Shown: positions 1 to 8,176 of the stretch, one piece after another
Layout of the letters: every line of letters begins with the position of its first letter
How positions within the stretch are numbered: position 1 is the first letter of the stretch
Source: a virus
Virus record (IMG/VR): IMGVR_UViG_3300042559_001081
Location: 1 to 64,000 of that record
DNA: 64,000 nt
Strand: one strand, 5' to 3'
Position numbers and translations under genes: made by a program
The notes under the pieces: generated by a model
Database searches by the model: none
Seen by the model: the letters and a program-made list of their open reading frames with translations, nothing else
Told to the model about the DNA's origin: nothing

Positions 1-273
1 AAAATTACACATTCGGTTAACATTTTCGATTTAATTTTAGGAACAAAAATTGAATTGGGTGTGTTATCCGGCGGAAAAATAAGTTTATCAGTTCCAAAGG
101 GAACACAACCCGGAACAGTTATGAGTGTTTCGGGATATGGATTGCCGTGCTATAGAACAGGTATAACTGGTAATTTATATGTTACATTGAAAGGTGTTGT
201 TCCAAAAATTGAAGATAAGAAGTTATTAGAAAGGATTCAAGAATTAAATGATGCAATTAATAAAGGCTCCTAA
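1..273 (+). CDS. DnaJ-like co-chaperone, C-terminal end (partial)
   Basis: The reading frame is open from base 1, so the gene starts before the window. The visible 90 residues match the C-terminal substrate-binding domain of DnaJ/Hsp40: an IFDLILGTKIE-like segment, a GGKISLSVPKGTQPGT segment and a terminal NLYVTLKG strand. DnaJ proteins hand unfolded clients to DnaK. The J domain and any zinc-finger region lie outside the window, so a CbpA-like form cannot be told from a full DnaJ. It overlaps the peptide deformylase gene by 26 bp, and ClpA follows, so three protein-quality-control genes run in series. The family call is firm; the cellular role is inferred. Confidence 0.8.
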   Translation, partial: KITHSVNIFDLILGTKIELGVLSGGKISLSVPKGTQPGTVMSVSGYGLPCYRTGITGNLYVTLKGVVPKIEDKKLLERIQELNDAINKGS

Positions 274-766
274 CTTAATGTTAGAGGCTCCTGTTAAAAA
301 GTTTGATTACGAATTAATGCATCCAGCACCGCTTGCACTCGACATGATAGACATCATGAATAAAGAAAGTGGGCTTGGGTTAAGTGCAAATCAAGTAGGA
401 TTGAACGCACAAATCTTTGTTATGAAAACTATATTAAATAAAACCCACGGCAATCCGTTGGTAGTTATTAACCCTATAATTACAGGTTTGAGCAAAGAGA
501 TAGAAGAAGGTATAGAAGGCTGCTTGAGCCATCCTGATTTATTCTTGAAGGTTAGGAGACCTATATCCTGTACAGTTGAATTTGACACCTTGACAAATGA
601 CCTTAAAAGTGTTATACATGTAGATACAAAGTTCGATGACATAGATGCCCGCATATTCTTACACGAATATGATCATTTGCACGGCATTCAGTTTACTAAC
701 CGAGTCAGTAAATTGAAACTAACAATGGCAGAAAAACGTCGATTAAAAAGGAAAAAGAATGGTTGA
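248..766 (+). CDS. def: Peptide deformylase
   Basis: This 172-residue protein has all three peptide deformylase motifs: GLGLSANQ at residues 42-49 (motif 1, normally GxGLAAxQ), EGCLS at 90-94 with the metal-binding Cys92, and HEYDH at 139-143 with two metal-binding histidines and the catalytic Glu. The enzyme removes the formyl group from N-terminal formyl-methionine of new proteins. Phage-encoded deformylases are known in marine T4-like phages. The gene opens with tandem ATG codons at 248 and 251 inside the end of the DnaJ gene and overlaps clpA by 8 bp, so the three are probably co-translated. Motif 1 has Ser in place of the usual Ala. Confidence 0.93.
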   Translation: MMQLIKAPNLMLEAPVKKFDYELMHPAPLALDMIDIMNKESGLGLSANQVGLNAQIFVMKTILNKTHGNPLVVINPIITGLSKEIEEGIEGCLSHPDLFLKVRRPISCTVEFDTLTNDLKSVIHVDTKFDDIDARIFLHEYDHLHGIQFTNRVSKLKLTMAEKRRLKRKKNG

Positions 767-3017
767 GCCAACTAAACACTTACAATTAGTTTTTGATAAA
801 GCTAACAATGATGCAAAAAAGTTGCAACACGAGTATATTACACTTGAGCATCTTTTGTACGCAATGCTATGTGATGAAAATTTTGAAGGCATTATTACTG
901 GGTACGGTGCAGACCCAGTTCTAATGAAGAAAAATTTAGAAAATTATCTTAAAACTAAGTTAGAAGAAATTAAAGTTACTGATACTAAGTATAAGCCTAA
1001 AAAAACTAGTACAGTTGAAAGAGTGCTTAGTCGTGCGTTTGCACAGGTACTTTTCCAAGGAAGAAATCAAATTGACATCTCTGATGTTTTTATAAGCATC
1101 TTGAGTGAAAAAAGATCACATGCATACTTTATCACTCAGCAAGCTGGCATTGACAAAGATAAATTTGTCATGCACATTAACACAGATGTCGAAGAGTACA
1201 GCGAAGCTACTCAAGAAGTATTTGAAAATCAAGGTATTGCAAGTAAAGCACTAAAAACATTTACTACTGATTTGAATGCTAATGTTAAGGCAAATAAGAT
1301 TGATCCGGTGATTGGTCGAGATGAAGAAATTGAACAAGTTGCATTGGCTCTCGGTCGTCGTACAAAATCTAACGTGCTAATGGTCGGCGATCCGGGTGTT
1401 GGTAAAACTGCAATTGCAGAAGGTCTTGCATGGCGTATTGTTAACAAGCAAGTGCCTAAGTTCTTAGAAGACTATACTGTGTACTCGTTGGACATTGGAA
1501 GTATGCTTGCTGGTTCCAAGTATCGCGGAGACTTTGAAGAACGATTTAAACTTGTGTTGCAAGGCTTAACTACAAAAGGCAACACCATTATGTTTATCGA
1601 CGAAGCACACATGATTTCAGGTGCCGGTGCCGGTAGCGGAAACAGTGCAAACGATCTTGCTAATATGCTAAAACCTGCACTGTCAAAAGGAAATATTAAA
1701 GTAGTTGCATCTACTACTTGGGAAGAATATCGCAAGTATTTCGAAAAAGATCGTGCTCTTATGCGTCGTTTCCAACGTGTAAGTGTTGACGAACCTACGT
1801 CCGAGATGGCAATTGATATTCTTAAAGGAGTTAGAAAATACTACGAAGAGTATCACAAGGTCGAAATTACTGACGCAGCAATTGAAGAAGCTGTTAAGTT
1901 ATCAGTAAAATATCAAGCTGACAAAAAGCTTCCTGATAAAGCGATTGATCTTATCGACGTTGCATGTTCTAGATTTAAAGTTCTAGAACAAGAAGATAAT
2001 AAAGTAGTTGACGTCAAGAATATTCAATTTGAATTGGCAAAGTTAATTAAGATTCCTGAAGAACAAGTTGCTGAAAAAGAAACTGAAAATCTTGCTCACC
2101 TCGAGTCTAATCTTAAAGGAAGTGTATACGGACAAGATTCTGCAATCGAAACTATTGTCGACAAGATTTTAGTAGCACAAGCCGGTCTTAAATCAGAAAA
2201 CAAACCTATTGGGTCGTTTGTGTTTATGGGTCCAACTGGTACAGGTAAGACTGAAACAGCCAAACAACTTGCAAAACATCTCGGAGTAAATCTTGTTAGA
2301 TTTGACATGAGTGAATACCAAGAAAAGCATTCGGTTGCAAAGTTTATCGGTGCACCTCCGGGTTATGTAGGGTTTGAAGACAACGCCGGACAACTTATAG
2401 TTAAGCTACAGGAGAATCCAAATTGCGTTCTTTTGCTTGACGAAATTGAAAAAGCACATCCAGAAGTTAGTGCAGTTTTGTTGCAACTAATGGATAACGG
2501 TAAAGTCACTGGCTCAAACGGCAAAGAAGCAGATGCGAGAAATTGCATACTTATCTTAACTACTAACTTAGGTGCTAAAGAAGCAGAGAAGAACAGTATC
2601 GGATTTGGAGACAGCTTAGAAAGAGATTACGAAGACGGTGAATTAAAGAAATACTTTGCACCAGAATTCCGTAATAGACTTGACGCTATTATTACATTTA
2701 GCAAGCTTGGTAAACCGGTAATGCTCAAGATTGTAGGGAAGTTCTTGTCTGAACTTAGAGATCAGGTTGCTGGAAAAGAAATTAAGATTTCAGTTACCGA
2801 CGAAGCTCTTGACTATCTTGTTGACAAAGGTTTTGATACTAAGATGGGAGCTAGACCGTTGCAACGTGTTATTGACAAAGATATTAAACGTCCACTATCG
2901 AGACTTATGTTGTTCGGAGAGTTAAAGAACGGCGGCAAAGTTAACATCAATTTAAAAAATAATGAGATAACCCTTGAAGTATTTGCAAATGAAGAATCAA
3001 AAATTGCACGAAACTAA
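759..3017 (+). CDS. clpA: ClpA-like AAA+ unfoldase of the Clp protease
   Basis: A 752-residue protein, close to the length of bacterial ClpA. It has an N-terminal Clp repeat domain (residues 1-150), a first AAA+ module with Walker A GDPGVGKT near residue 210, and a second with GPTGTGKT near 490, followed by the Clp C-terminal domain. The sequence EKNSIGFGDS near residue 613 holds an I-G-F tripeptide where ClpA and ClpX carry the IGL/IGF loop that docks on ClpP. No long ClpB-type middle coiled coil is evident. I infer an unfoldase that recruits host ClpP and redirects proteolysis. No clpP or clpS gene is visible in the window. Confidence 0.93.
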   Translation: MVEPTKHLQLVFDKANNDAKKLQHEYITLEHLLYAMLCDENFEGIITGYGADPVLMKKNLENYLKTKLEEIKVTDTKYKPKKTSTVERVLSRAFAQVLFQGRNQIDISDVFISILSEKRSHAYFITQQAGIDKDKFVMHINTDVEEYSEATQEVFENQGIASKALKTFTTDLNANVKANKIDPVIGRDEEIEQVALALGRRTKSNVLMVGDPGVGKTAIAEGLAWRIVNKQVPKFLEDYTVYSLDIGSMLAGSKYRGDFEERFKLVLQGLTTKGNTIMFIDEAHMISGAGAGSGNSANDLANMLKPALSKGNIKVVASTTWEEYRKYFEKDRALMRRFQRVSVDEPTSEMAIDILKGVRKYYEEYHKVEITDAAIEEAVKLSVKYQADKKLPDKAIDLIDVACSRFKVLEQEDNKVVDVKNIQFELAKLIKIPEEQVAEKETENLAHLESNLKGSVYGQDSAIETIVDKILVAQAGLKSENKPIGSFVFMGPTGTGKTETAKQLAKHLGVNLVRFDMSEYQEKHSVAKFIGAPPGYVGFEDNAGQLIVKLQENPNCVLLLDEIEKAHPEVSAVLLQLMDNGKVTGSNGKEADARNCILILTTNLGAKEAEKNSIGFGDSLERDYEDGELKKYFAPEFRNRLDAIITFSKLGKPVMLKIVGKFLSELRDQVAGKEIKISVTDEALDYLVDKGFDTKMGARPLQRVIDKDIKRPLSRLMLFGELKNGGKVNINLKNNEITLEVFANEESKIARN

Positions 3018-3684
3018 AAAACTGCATTACGGAAAATATTTGTACAAGATTAGTATCGAAAATCCTCTGACATATATTTTCCGTACACAGAATCAACGTA
3101 GTGGTAAACTCGGCTATGCTAGAACTAAACTAGAAGAGTTTGTCACTAACAAAAAGCCGAAGTCTTTTGTATTAAATACACGATACAGAAAAACAGTAGT
3201 CGAGCCCGAACACATCAAAGATGCACAATCGATTTATAATATACTCAGAATCGAGGAAGATTATATAATAAGATGTGAGCACAAGAAGTTACTCATTTAT
3301 AGCAATTCTGTAGACTTAATCGACAAAATTTCTAATAAAGTAGTAGGTGAAGTCGAAACCTGGAAGCCAGATGATAAAGCATTATCTACTTTAACAGAAC
3401 AAAAAAACGTTATTATAAGTAACAAACCTACCGACTATCCTTACAAAGTTACGTTTGGTAACAAACCTGCAAAGCCTGAATTAGCTGCGTGGATTGCAAA
3501 AAATACCGATAAAGTATTAGCCGGACCTATCTTGATGAAAAATCTCCAATACGGCCTTCGGTGGATACAAGGACAGTACATATTTGCTAGAGACGAAAAC
3601 ATTATTATGTTATTACAAATGATTGTTGGTGATAACATAGCAAGAATTGATAAAATAATCTATAAGGCTAATATAGATAAATAG
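2989..3684 (+). CDS. Conserved phage protein of unknown function, 231 aa
   Basis: I do not recognise a defined domain. The ATG at 2989 lies inside the 3' end of clpA in another frame (overlap 29 bp); a TTG at 2974 is an alternative start. The protein is basic at the N-terminus (KKLHYGKYLYK) and mixed alpha/beta afterwards, with no signal peptide or membrane segment. Its translational overlap with clpA suggests the same transcript. The compact KYLYKISIENPLTYIFR segment reads like a folded, conserved domain rather than a chance frame. Confidence 0.7.
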   Translation: MKNQKLHETKKLHYGKYLYKISIENPLTYIFRTQNQRSGKLGYARTKLEEFVTNKKPKSFVLNTRYRKTVVEPEHIKDAQSIYNILRIEEDYIIRCEHKKLLIYSNSVDLIDKISNKVVGEVETWKPDDKALSTLTEQKNVIISNKPTDYPYKVTFGNKPAKPELAAWIAKNTDKVLAGPILMKNLQYGLRWIQGQYIFARDENIIMLLQMIVGDNIARIDKIIYKANIDK

Positions 3685-3688
3685 TTAT

Positions 3689-4054
3689 ATGTCAGTAACT
3701 AGCGAAATTATTTTATCAGTGCAAACTCATCCTGTCGGTAACAGTGAAGAATCTGTTACCGGCAATTCCTTTAAAGGCGACGGATATTACAATAGATCCG
3801 ACGGATTTCATACTGTGCAGTACAGTGTTATTGGATTTGTTGGTACTATCAAGATGCAAGCCACACTGTCTACTAGTCCAGCCGAAGGCGATTGGTTCAC
3901 AGTATCTGATTCAGTTCATACAAGTGCTAACACTAATGCAACTGAAAGTAATGGTTCATTTATTAAAAATTTTACAGGTAACTATGTGTGGGTTAGAGCA
4001 GTCATATCCGGTTGGACTGCTGGCACTGTTTCGTCGATATTGTTAAATCACTAA
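3689..4054 (+). CDS. Putative virion-associated beta-sandwich protein
   Basis: A 121-residue protein rich in Ser, Thr, Gly and Val with alternating polar and hydrophobic strands, ending in GNYVWVRAVISGW. That pattern is typical of small phage head- or tail-decoration domains. There is no signal peptide or catalytic motif. It starts 5 bp after the previous gene and ends 10 bp before the next, so it looks like part of one operon. The structural role is an inference from composition and neighbours; no specific family is recognised. Confidence 0.6.
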   Translation: MSVTSEIILSVQTHPVGNSEESVTGNSFKGDGYYNRSDGFHTVQYSVIGFVGTIKMQATLSTSPAEGDWFTVSDSVHTSANTNATESNGSFIKNFTGNYVWVRAVISGWTAGTVSSILLNH

Positions 4055-4063
4055 GGAAGTATT

Positions 4064-4660
4064 ATGAAAAATTTTATAAGTATAATTTGGGAAGAAGGCA
4101 ACGTAAATAAAGACAAGCTAGTCGAATCTGTAATTAATACTAACAATCTTCCACTAAATGAGAGTAATGTAAAATACATATCCGGCAAAACCGAACAGGG
4201 TGCTAACTTATTACGTATAGCTATTACTAAAAATTTATCAGAAAGCGAATGCGATATACTTGCAGATAAAATTGCAGATAAAGTATTTGAAATGGGCCTA
4301 GATGACTTCGATCTCGAATTTACTACTGAAGATGAAGTAGTGGATGAAGAAACCTACGATGGCGATGAATTCTACGAAGCATACGGAGTTATGTGGTTCA
4401 ACGAAGACGAAATATTAGACGAAGCAGAATATCAAGGACGCAAAGTACCGCTAGGAAAACCTATGCGTGGTGACGTTAAAAAATTTAAAGTGTATGTAAG
4501 AAACCCAAGTGGCAACGTAGTTAAAGTAAACTTCGGCGATCCTAACATGAAAATTAAAAAGTCTAACCCAGCAAGACGCAGAAGTTTCCGTGCAAGACAC
4601 AATTGTGATAATCCTGGACCTAGAACTAAGGCAAGATATTGGAGTTGCAGGGCTTGGTGA
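4064..4660 (+). CDS. Phage protein with acidic middle and basic cysteine-containing C-terminus
   Basis: This 198-residue protein begins MKNFISIIWEEG, which contains an I-W-E site like those cut by the T4 prohead protease (I/L-x-E). Residues 20-130 are acidic. The last 60 residues are basic (GDVKKFKVYVRNPSGN..., NPARRRSFRARHNC..., RYWSC) and resemble a small conserved phage domain whose distant relative may end the 505-residue protein further on. AAGGAAGT lies upstream of the ATG. I infer a packaged or core-associated protein; no enzymatic function is apparent. Confidence 0.65.
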   Translation: MKNFISIIWEEGNVNKDKLVESVINTNNLPLNESNVKYISGKTEQGANLLRIAITKNLSESECDILADKIADKVFEMGLDDFDLEFTTEDEVVDEETYDGDEFYEAYGVMWFNEDEILDEAEYQGRKVPLGKPMRGDVKKFKVYVRNPSGNVVKVNFGDPNMKIKKSNPARRRSFRARHNCDNPGPRTKARYWSCRAW

Positions 4661-4770
4661 TGCATTACAATACTTTACATTGGAAAAAAAGCATGGGTAA
4701 GCACATTAGTAGAGGAAAACATAAAAACTTCCTAGTCGAACAACTAAGTACATATAAGGATTTGACATAA
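4660..4770 (+). CDS. Small basic phage protein, 36 aa
   Basis: A short ORF linked by overlapping codons on both sides: its ATG shares a base with the upstream TGA (TGATG) and its TAA shares a base with the next ATG (TAATG). The product is rich in Lys and His at first (HWKKSMGKHISRGKHKNF) and ends LVEQLSTYKDLT. The exact fit between neighbours is the main support for a real gene. Function unknown. Confidence 0.55.
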   Translation: MHYNTLHWKKSMGKHISRGKHKNFLVEQLSTYKDLT

Positions 4771-5126
4771 TGGTAAAAATAGTCGAATTTACCGATCTTG
4801 CATTAAATGCACACACCAATGAACCTAATGGAGCACTTCCTTGGGATGTAGTAGAAGATTTGGTTGTGTATATGCGTAACGAGCCAAACTTTTACAGACA
4901 AAAGTTATACCCTACAATGTTAGAAGTTCAAAAAACTGTTAAAAAAGGCGGCAAGTTTAATAAAAGAAAAATGATACCTCTTGTAGACGAAGCTGTTTTG
5001 TCGTATATTAAAAAGTATAACATCAAAAAAACACCAGAAGAATTGCTATCAGATTCTGAAAAAATGGATTGCATTTCTAAAATTTTAGAAGACGAAGTAG
5101 AAAACTTTAAAAAAGGATCTTATTAA
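4770..5126 (+). CDS. Conserved phage protein, 118 aa
   Basis: A soluble, helix-rich protein with no recognised domain. It begins MVKIVEFTDLAL and contains a lysine-rich stretch (KKGGKFNKRK) in the middle. It is joined by 1-bp overlaps to the 36-residue gene before it and the nucleotidyltransferase gene after it, so it is probably translated with them. It could be an accessory protein of the 505-residue multidomain enzyme, but nothing in the sequence proves this. Confidence 0.65.
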   Translation: MVKIVEFTDLALNAHTNEPNGALPWDVVEDLVVYMRNEPNFYRQKLYPTMLEVQKTVKKGGKFNKRKMIPLVDEAVLSYIKKYNIKKTPEELLSDSEKMDCISKILEDEVENFKKGSY

Positions 5127-6643
5127 TGCAACTAAGAGAACTGTTTAATCAAAATAAGACAACAGCAGTTCTTGCATTTGGAAGAATGAATCCAATTACT
5201 ATTGGACATCGCAAATTAGCTGAAACAATAAAAAGTATACCCGGCGACGGTTATATTTTTCTTTCTCATAAACAAAATTCTAAAACCGATCCTTTAAGTT
5301 TTGAAACAAAACTTAAGTTTGCAAAAGAATACTTTCCAGGGATAACTGTTGGTGATTCGTCGGTAAGAACTATTATCGAAGCTATTAAAAAAGTAAATTC
5401 ACTAGGTTACACAAAACTGGTTTATGTAGCAGGTTCGGACAGAGTTAACGAATTTACACAACTACTAAATGCATATAACAATAAAGAATACTTCTTCGAG
5501 AGTATTGAAATAGTTAATGCAGGAGCACGAGATCCTGACGCCGAAGGTGTCGAAGGCATTAGTGCAAGCAAACTTAGAGAAGCTGCTATAAAAAATGATG
5601 TTAAAACATTTCTAGCAGGAACTCCTAACAACAAGTTTTCTTTAGAAATGTTTGAAGCTGTTCGTAAAAATATGACCGATGTTACGTCCGAGCCCAAGCA
5701 TAGCAATGTAAAAAAAAATGATTTAATACCAGCATTGGAAAAATTTCTTCCAATTGCTATGGAAGTATTAAACATTGAAAAACTTCCAAAAATTAAACTA
5801 GAAAAACATATAGAAACAAAAGATCAGCCATCATTTGGCAGATTTGTAAATGACAAAGTTGTTATCCACCTAGGAATTCAAAATCGTCATCCTATAGATA
5901 TTCTAAGAACATTGGCTCATGAACTTGTACATTTTAAACAATTACTAGATGGAAAACTAGACAAAAATAGTGGCATGACAGGAAGCCCTGAAGAAAACGA
6001 AGCACACATTAAAGCAGGCATCGTTATGCGTCTGTTTGACAAAAAATATCCAGAATATTTTAAAGAACCAGCAGTTAATTTTTCAGAATCAAAAGTAATG
6101 TATGTCGAACCGCAGTTCGACGTAGAATGGGATGAGGCAAAAAGATATCCCGAATTTGCTAAGTTAGGATTCGAAGGATGGCTCAACCTTGTTAAAAAAG
6201 GCAAAGCTGTAACTATTAAATCGGCAAAGGGTATAAACAACACCGATGCTAATGAGCCTGATAGTTTTAAATCTTTAGATCAAAACAAACAAAAACGAGC
6301 AATGTCGCAAATACAAAGCGGCAAAGTAGAAATGCCAATAATAGCAGTTTACCCAGATGGTTGGAAAGAGCTTATTGGCGGAAATACTCGTTTAACAGGG
6401 ATGTTAGCAACACAAAGCAAAGCAACTGTTTGGGTCTTTAAAGTTCCTAATGAAATTCTAGATGAAAACTTTGCAGATGGTAAAGTAAAAGGTAAAAGCA
6501 GACCAGGACGTGTAAAACGTGCAGGTGCTAGTTGCAACGGTAGTGTTACAGCACTACGTAAAAGAGCAAAAAACAGTTCAGGTGAAAAAGCGAGGATGTA
6601 TCATTGGTGTGCAAACATGAAGAGTGGACGCAAGAAGAACTAG
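5126..6643 (+). CDS. Multidomain protein: nucleotidyltransferase, HExxH peptidase-like, ParB-like and basic tail
   Basis: A 505-residue fusion. Residues 10-150 form a cytidylyltransferase/NMNAT-type domain: AFGRMNPITIGH carries the T/HxGH nucleotide-binding signature at 25-28, and GISASKLREAA resembles the second ISxTxxR motif. Residues 200-320 contain LAHELVHFKQ with HELVH at 265-269, a zinc-peptidase-like HExxH. Residues 390-440 (GGNTRLTGMLATQSK) resemble a ParB/sulfiredoxin-type nuclease or nucleotide-binding motif. The last 55 residues are basic with paired cysteines. Each domain call rests on short motifs, so the activities are not certain. Its place among capsid-tag-like proteins suggests it could be packaged. 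Confidence 0.7.
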   Translation: MQLRELFNQNKTTAVLAFGRMNPITIGHRKLAETIKSIPGDGYIFLSHKQNSKTDPLSFETKLKFAKEYFPGITVGDSSVRTIIEAIKKVNSLGYTKLVYVAGSDRVNEFTQLLNAYNNKEYFFESIEIVNAGARDPDAEGVEGISASKLREAAIKNDVKTFLAGTPNNKFSLEMFEAVRKNMTDVTSEPKHSNVKKNDLIPALEKFLPIAMEVLNIEKLPKIKLEKHIETKDQPSFGRFVNDKVVIHLGIQNRHPIDILRTLAHELVHFKQLLDGKLDKNSGMTGSPEENEAHIKAGIVMRLFDKKYPEYFKEPAVNFSESKVMYVEPQFDVEWDEAKRYPEFAKLGFEGWLNLVKKGKAVTIKSAKGINNTDANEPDSFKSLDQNKQKRAMSQIQSGKVEMPIIAVYPDGWKELIGGNTRLTGMLATQSKATVWVFKVPNEILDENFADGKVKGKSRPGRVKRAGASCNGSVTALRKRAKNSSGEKARMYHWCANMKSGRKKN

Positions 6644-6762
6644 AGCATTATGTTCGTGTTTTAAAAGAACACGAACTACGTAGGGCAAGTACCGACGAGA
6701 GGAACAAGTATTGGTATGAATATAGAAGATCTAAAGAGATTAGCAGGAATAACAGAATTTAA
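6607..6762 (+). CDS. Possible small protein, 51 aa (GTG start)
   Basis: In the frame between the multidomain gene and the next small gene, a GTG at 6607 (or TTG at 6604) opens a charged reading frame (EEWTQEELEHYVRVLKEHEL, then RRASTDERNKYWYEYRR). It overlaps the upstream gene by 37 bp and the downstream one by 47 bp. The sequence reads like a real amphipathic protein and covers an otherwise empty 70-bp gap, but there is no ATG and no clear ribosome-binding site. Confidence 0.35.
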   Translation: MCKHEEWTQEELEHYVRVLKEHELRRASTDERNKYWYEYRRSKEISRNNRI

Positions 6763-6943
6763 AGGTTATACACCTTACGAAGGTTCTAACATTTCTGTAA
6801 CCGGGACTGAAAAGCGTCGTATAGAACGAGAAAAAAACATTAAACCTGGAGACAAAGAATGGTTTGAATTGTGGTTTAATCTTCCATACATGACAGGTTC
6901 GCTAAATACAAAGCCGGGCTTTAGAGGACGAAAGAAAAAATGA
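6716..6943 (+). CDS. Small phage protein with capsid-tag-like N-terminus, 75 aa
   Basis: It begins MNIEDLKRLAGITE, a short amphipathic helix followed by an I-T-E site, as in the following genes. The remainder is basic and ends FRGRKKK. No domain is recognised. The ATG has a weak upstream purine stretch, and the stop overlaps the next gene's ATG. Its basic tail and N-terminus fit a DNA-associated or head-packaged protein, but this is inference. Confidence 0.6.
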   Translation: MNIEDLKRLAGITEFKGYTPYEGSNISVTGTEKRRIEREKNIKPGDKEWFELWFNLPYMTGSLNTKPGFRGRKKK

Positions 6944-7335
6944 GATTCAAAGATATTATTTCCGAAGCATCCAAGCCAAAAGATTATGGAATTCCAGCTG
7001 CTATAGATCCTGATGTTGAACGATCAATTCCGGGAACTTTTGTTATACCCGAATTAAGAAACACAGATCCCTACATGCAATATCGTATGGGATTAGCACT
7101 TGCAGTTGCACAAGCAACTAAAAGCAGAGAAGTTAAGTTTGATCAAGAAACAGCTTGGGCTGAAAATTTTATTACTACTGCATATGCCGAAGAAGAACAA
7201 GAAACTATTAAACTAGCAGCAAAGTTAATGGGAGTTAGTACAAGGCAAGTTACCAGTACTAAAAGTCAAGAGATCGACAGCGTTAACAAAACAAGTCCAG
7301 TTGCTAAACCAAAACGCAACAAATACGGAGTTTAA
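6940..7335 (+). CDS. Small phage protein, paralogue-tailed, capsid-tag-like N-terminus, 131 aa
   Basis: It begins MRFKDIISEAS, with an I-S-E/A site matching the T4 prohead protease rule. It ends NKTSPVAKPKRNKYGV, a tail repeated exactly at the end of the next protein because the DNA is duplicated. The middle has no recognised domain, although YMQYRMGLALAVAQA resembles DYGQYRLMMALACS in the neighbour, so the two are likely diverged paralogues. Role unknown; packaging into the capsid is inferred. Confidence 0.65.
   Translation: MRFKDIISEASKPKDYGIPAAIDPDVERSIPGTFVIPELRNTDPYMQYRMGLALAVAQATKSREVKFDQETAWAENFITTAYAEEEQETIKLAAKLMGVSTRQVTSTKSQEIDSVNKTSPVAKPKRNKYGV
7285..7322 (+). repeat. 38-bp direct repeat, copy 1
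   Basis: This 38-base segment at the 3' end of the 131-residue gene is identical to bases 7673-7710 at the 3' end of the next gene, 388 bp away. Both copies are read in the same frame and give the tail NKTSPVAKPKRNKYGV together with the following codons, which differ only at synonymous sites. It points to recent duplication or gene conversion of the tail. Confidence 0.9.
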
Positions 7336-7336
7336 C

Positions 7337-7723
7337 ATGAAAGTAAGAGAAATTGTAAGCGAAGCTGCTGGAAGCAAATTATCAAAAAGAGAACAAGAAG
7401 CAACTGTAGGATTGCATACATACGACGATGGCCCAAATCTTGGAGCATTCGGCAGTGACTACGGACAATACAGATTAATGATGGCTCTTGCTTGTTCCGA
7501 CGGAAAGACTCCGCCTGATATAGATGCATTAAGCTGGATCGGGAAGAAGAAAACTGCACACCCTTATACCGATGTTGAAGCAGAAATGCTTAAGCAAGGT
7601 TATAAAGTAATCGGTCTAAAATACGACGACTTAAATAAAGGTGATACAAAAAGCAAAGAGCTTGATAGCACAAACAAAACAAGTCCAGTTGCTAAACCAA
7701 AACGCAACAAGTATGGTGTATAA
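7337..7723 (+). CDS. Small phage protein, paralogue of the preceding gene, 128 aa
   Basis: It begins MKVREIVSEAAGSK, again a capsid-tag-like N-terminus with a V-S-E/A site, and ends with the same NKTSPVAKPKRNKYGV tail as the gene before. The region YGQYRLMMALACSDGK resembles the neighbour's central region, supporting tandem duplication and divergence. It starts 1 bp after the upstream stop and overlaps the next ATG by 1 bp. No catalytic motif is seen. Confidence 0.65.
   Translation: MKVREIVSEAAGSKLSKREQEATVGLHTYDDGPNLGAFGSDYGQYRLMMALACSDGKTPPDIDALSWIGKKKTAHPYTDVEAEMLKQGYKVIGLKYDDLNKGDTKSKELDSTNKTSPVAKPKRNKYGV
7673..7710 (+). repeat. 38-bp direct repeat, copy 2
   Basis: Second copy of the 38-base identical segment described at 7285-7322. 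It encodes the shared basic C-terminal tail of the 128-residue protein. Confidence 0.9.
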
Positions 7724-8175
7724 TGAAAATTGAAGACCTATTCGAAGAAAAAGGAACAAAAGCTGAAGCAGGTTATCAGCCCGATCCTAAGAATGGTCAA
7801 AAATGTATTAATTGTACAATGTGGAGAGATCCAAACAAGTGTACAGCAGTTGCAGGTAATATTAGTCCAAACGGTTGGTGCAAATGGTATGCCGGCGGTG
7901 CTTACGGTAAGCGTGGCAAAAAAATCGACGAAGACGGACGTATTGTGAAAGGTGTTAACACTACTATTGACGTAGGTCCGGACGAAATTAAAAAGCAAAG
8001 TGCAAAGTTTGGAAACTCAGTAACAAAAGATGGATTACCTCCATTTTTAAGAACAAACGGTAAGGTAAACGAAGAAGCCAAGTATACTTTGCGTGAATGG
8101 GCAGCAATTCAAGGTGGACATACTTTAGAAGATGAACCAATAAAACCTAAGTTATTTGATTGGAATAAATATTAA
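7723..8175 (+). CDS. HiPIP-like four-cysteine protein with capsid-tag-like N-terminus
   Basis: A 150-residue protein beginning MKIEDLFEEKG (possible L-F-E cleavage site). Residues 26-60 contain KCINCTMW, NKCTAV and NGWCKWYAGG, giving a C-x2-C...C...GWCxxY pattern like that of high-potential iron-sulfur proteins, which bind a 4Fe-4S cluster. The C-terminal half (LREWAAIQGG) has no known domain. HiPIPs normally act as electron carriers in the periplasm, but no signal peptide is present here, so the role is unclear. A simple zinc site is the alternative. Confidence 0.6.
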   Translation: MKIEDLFEEKGTKAEAGYQPDPKNGQKCINCTMWRDPNKCTAVAGNISPNGWCKWYAGGAYGKRGKKIDEDGRIVKGVNTTIDVGPDEIKKQSAKFGNSVTKDGLPPFLRTNGKVNEEAKYTLREWAAIQGGHTLEDEPIKPKLFDWNKY

Positions 8176-8176
8176 T

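Noticed and set aside
3676-3683. GATAAATA late-promoter-like box before the gene at 3689
   Set aside because: It lies only 5 bp from the ATG and inside the last codons of the previous gene, so no leader or ribosome-binding site would fit.
3744-4046. A 100-codon frame within the beta-sandwich gene
   Set aside because: Fully contained in a more convincing gene and low in protein-like composition.
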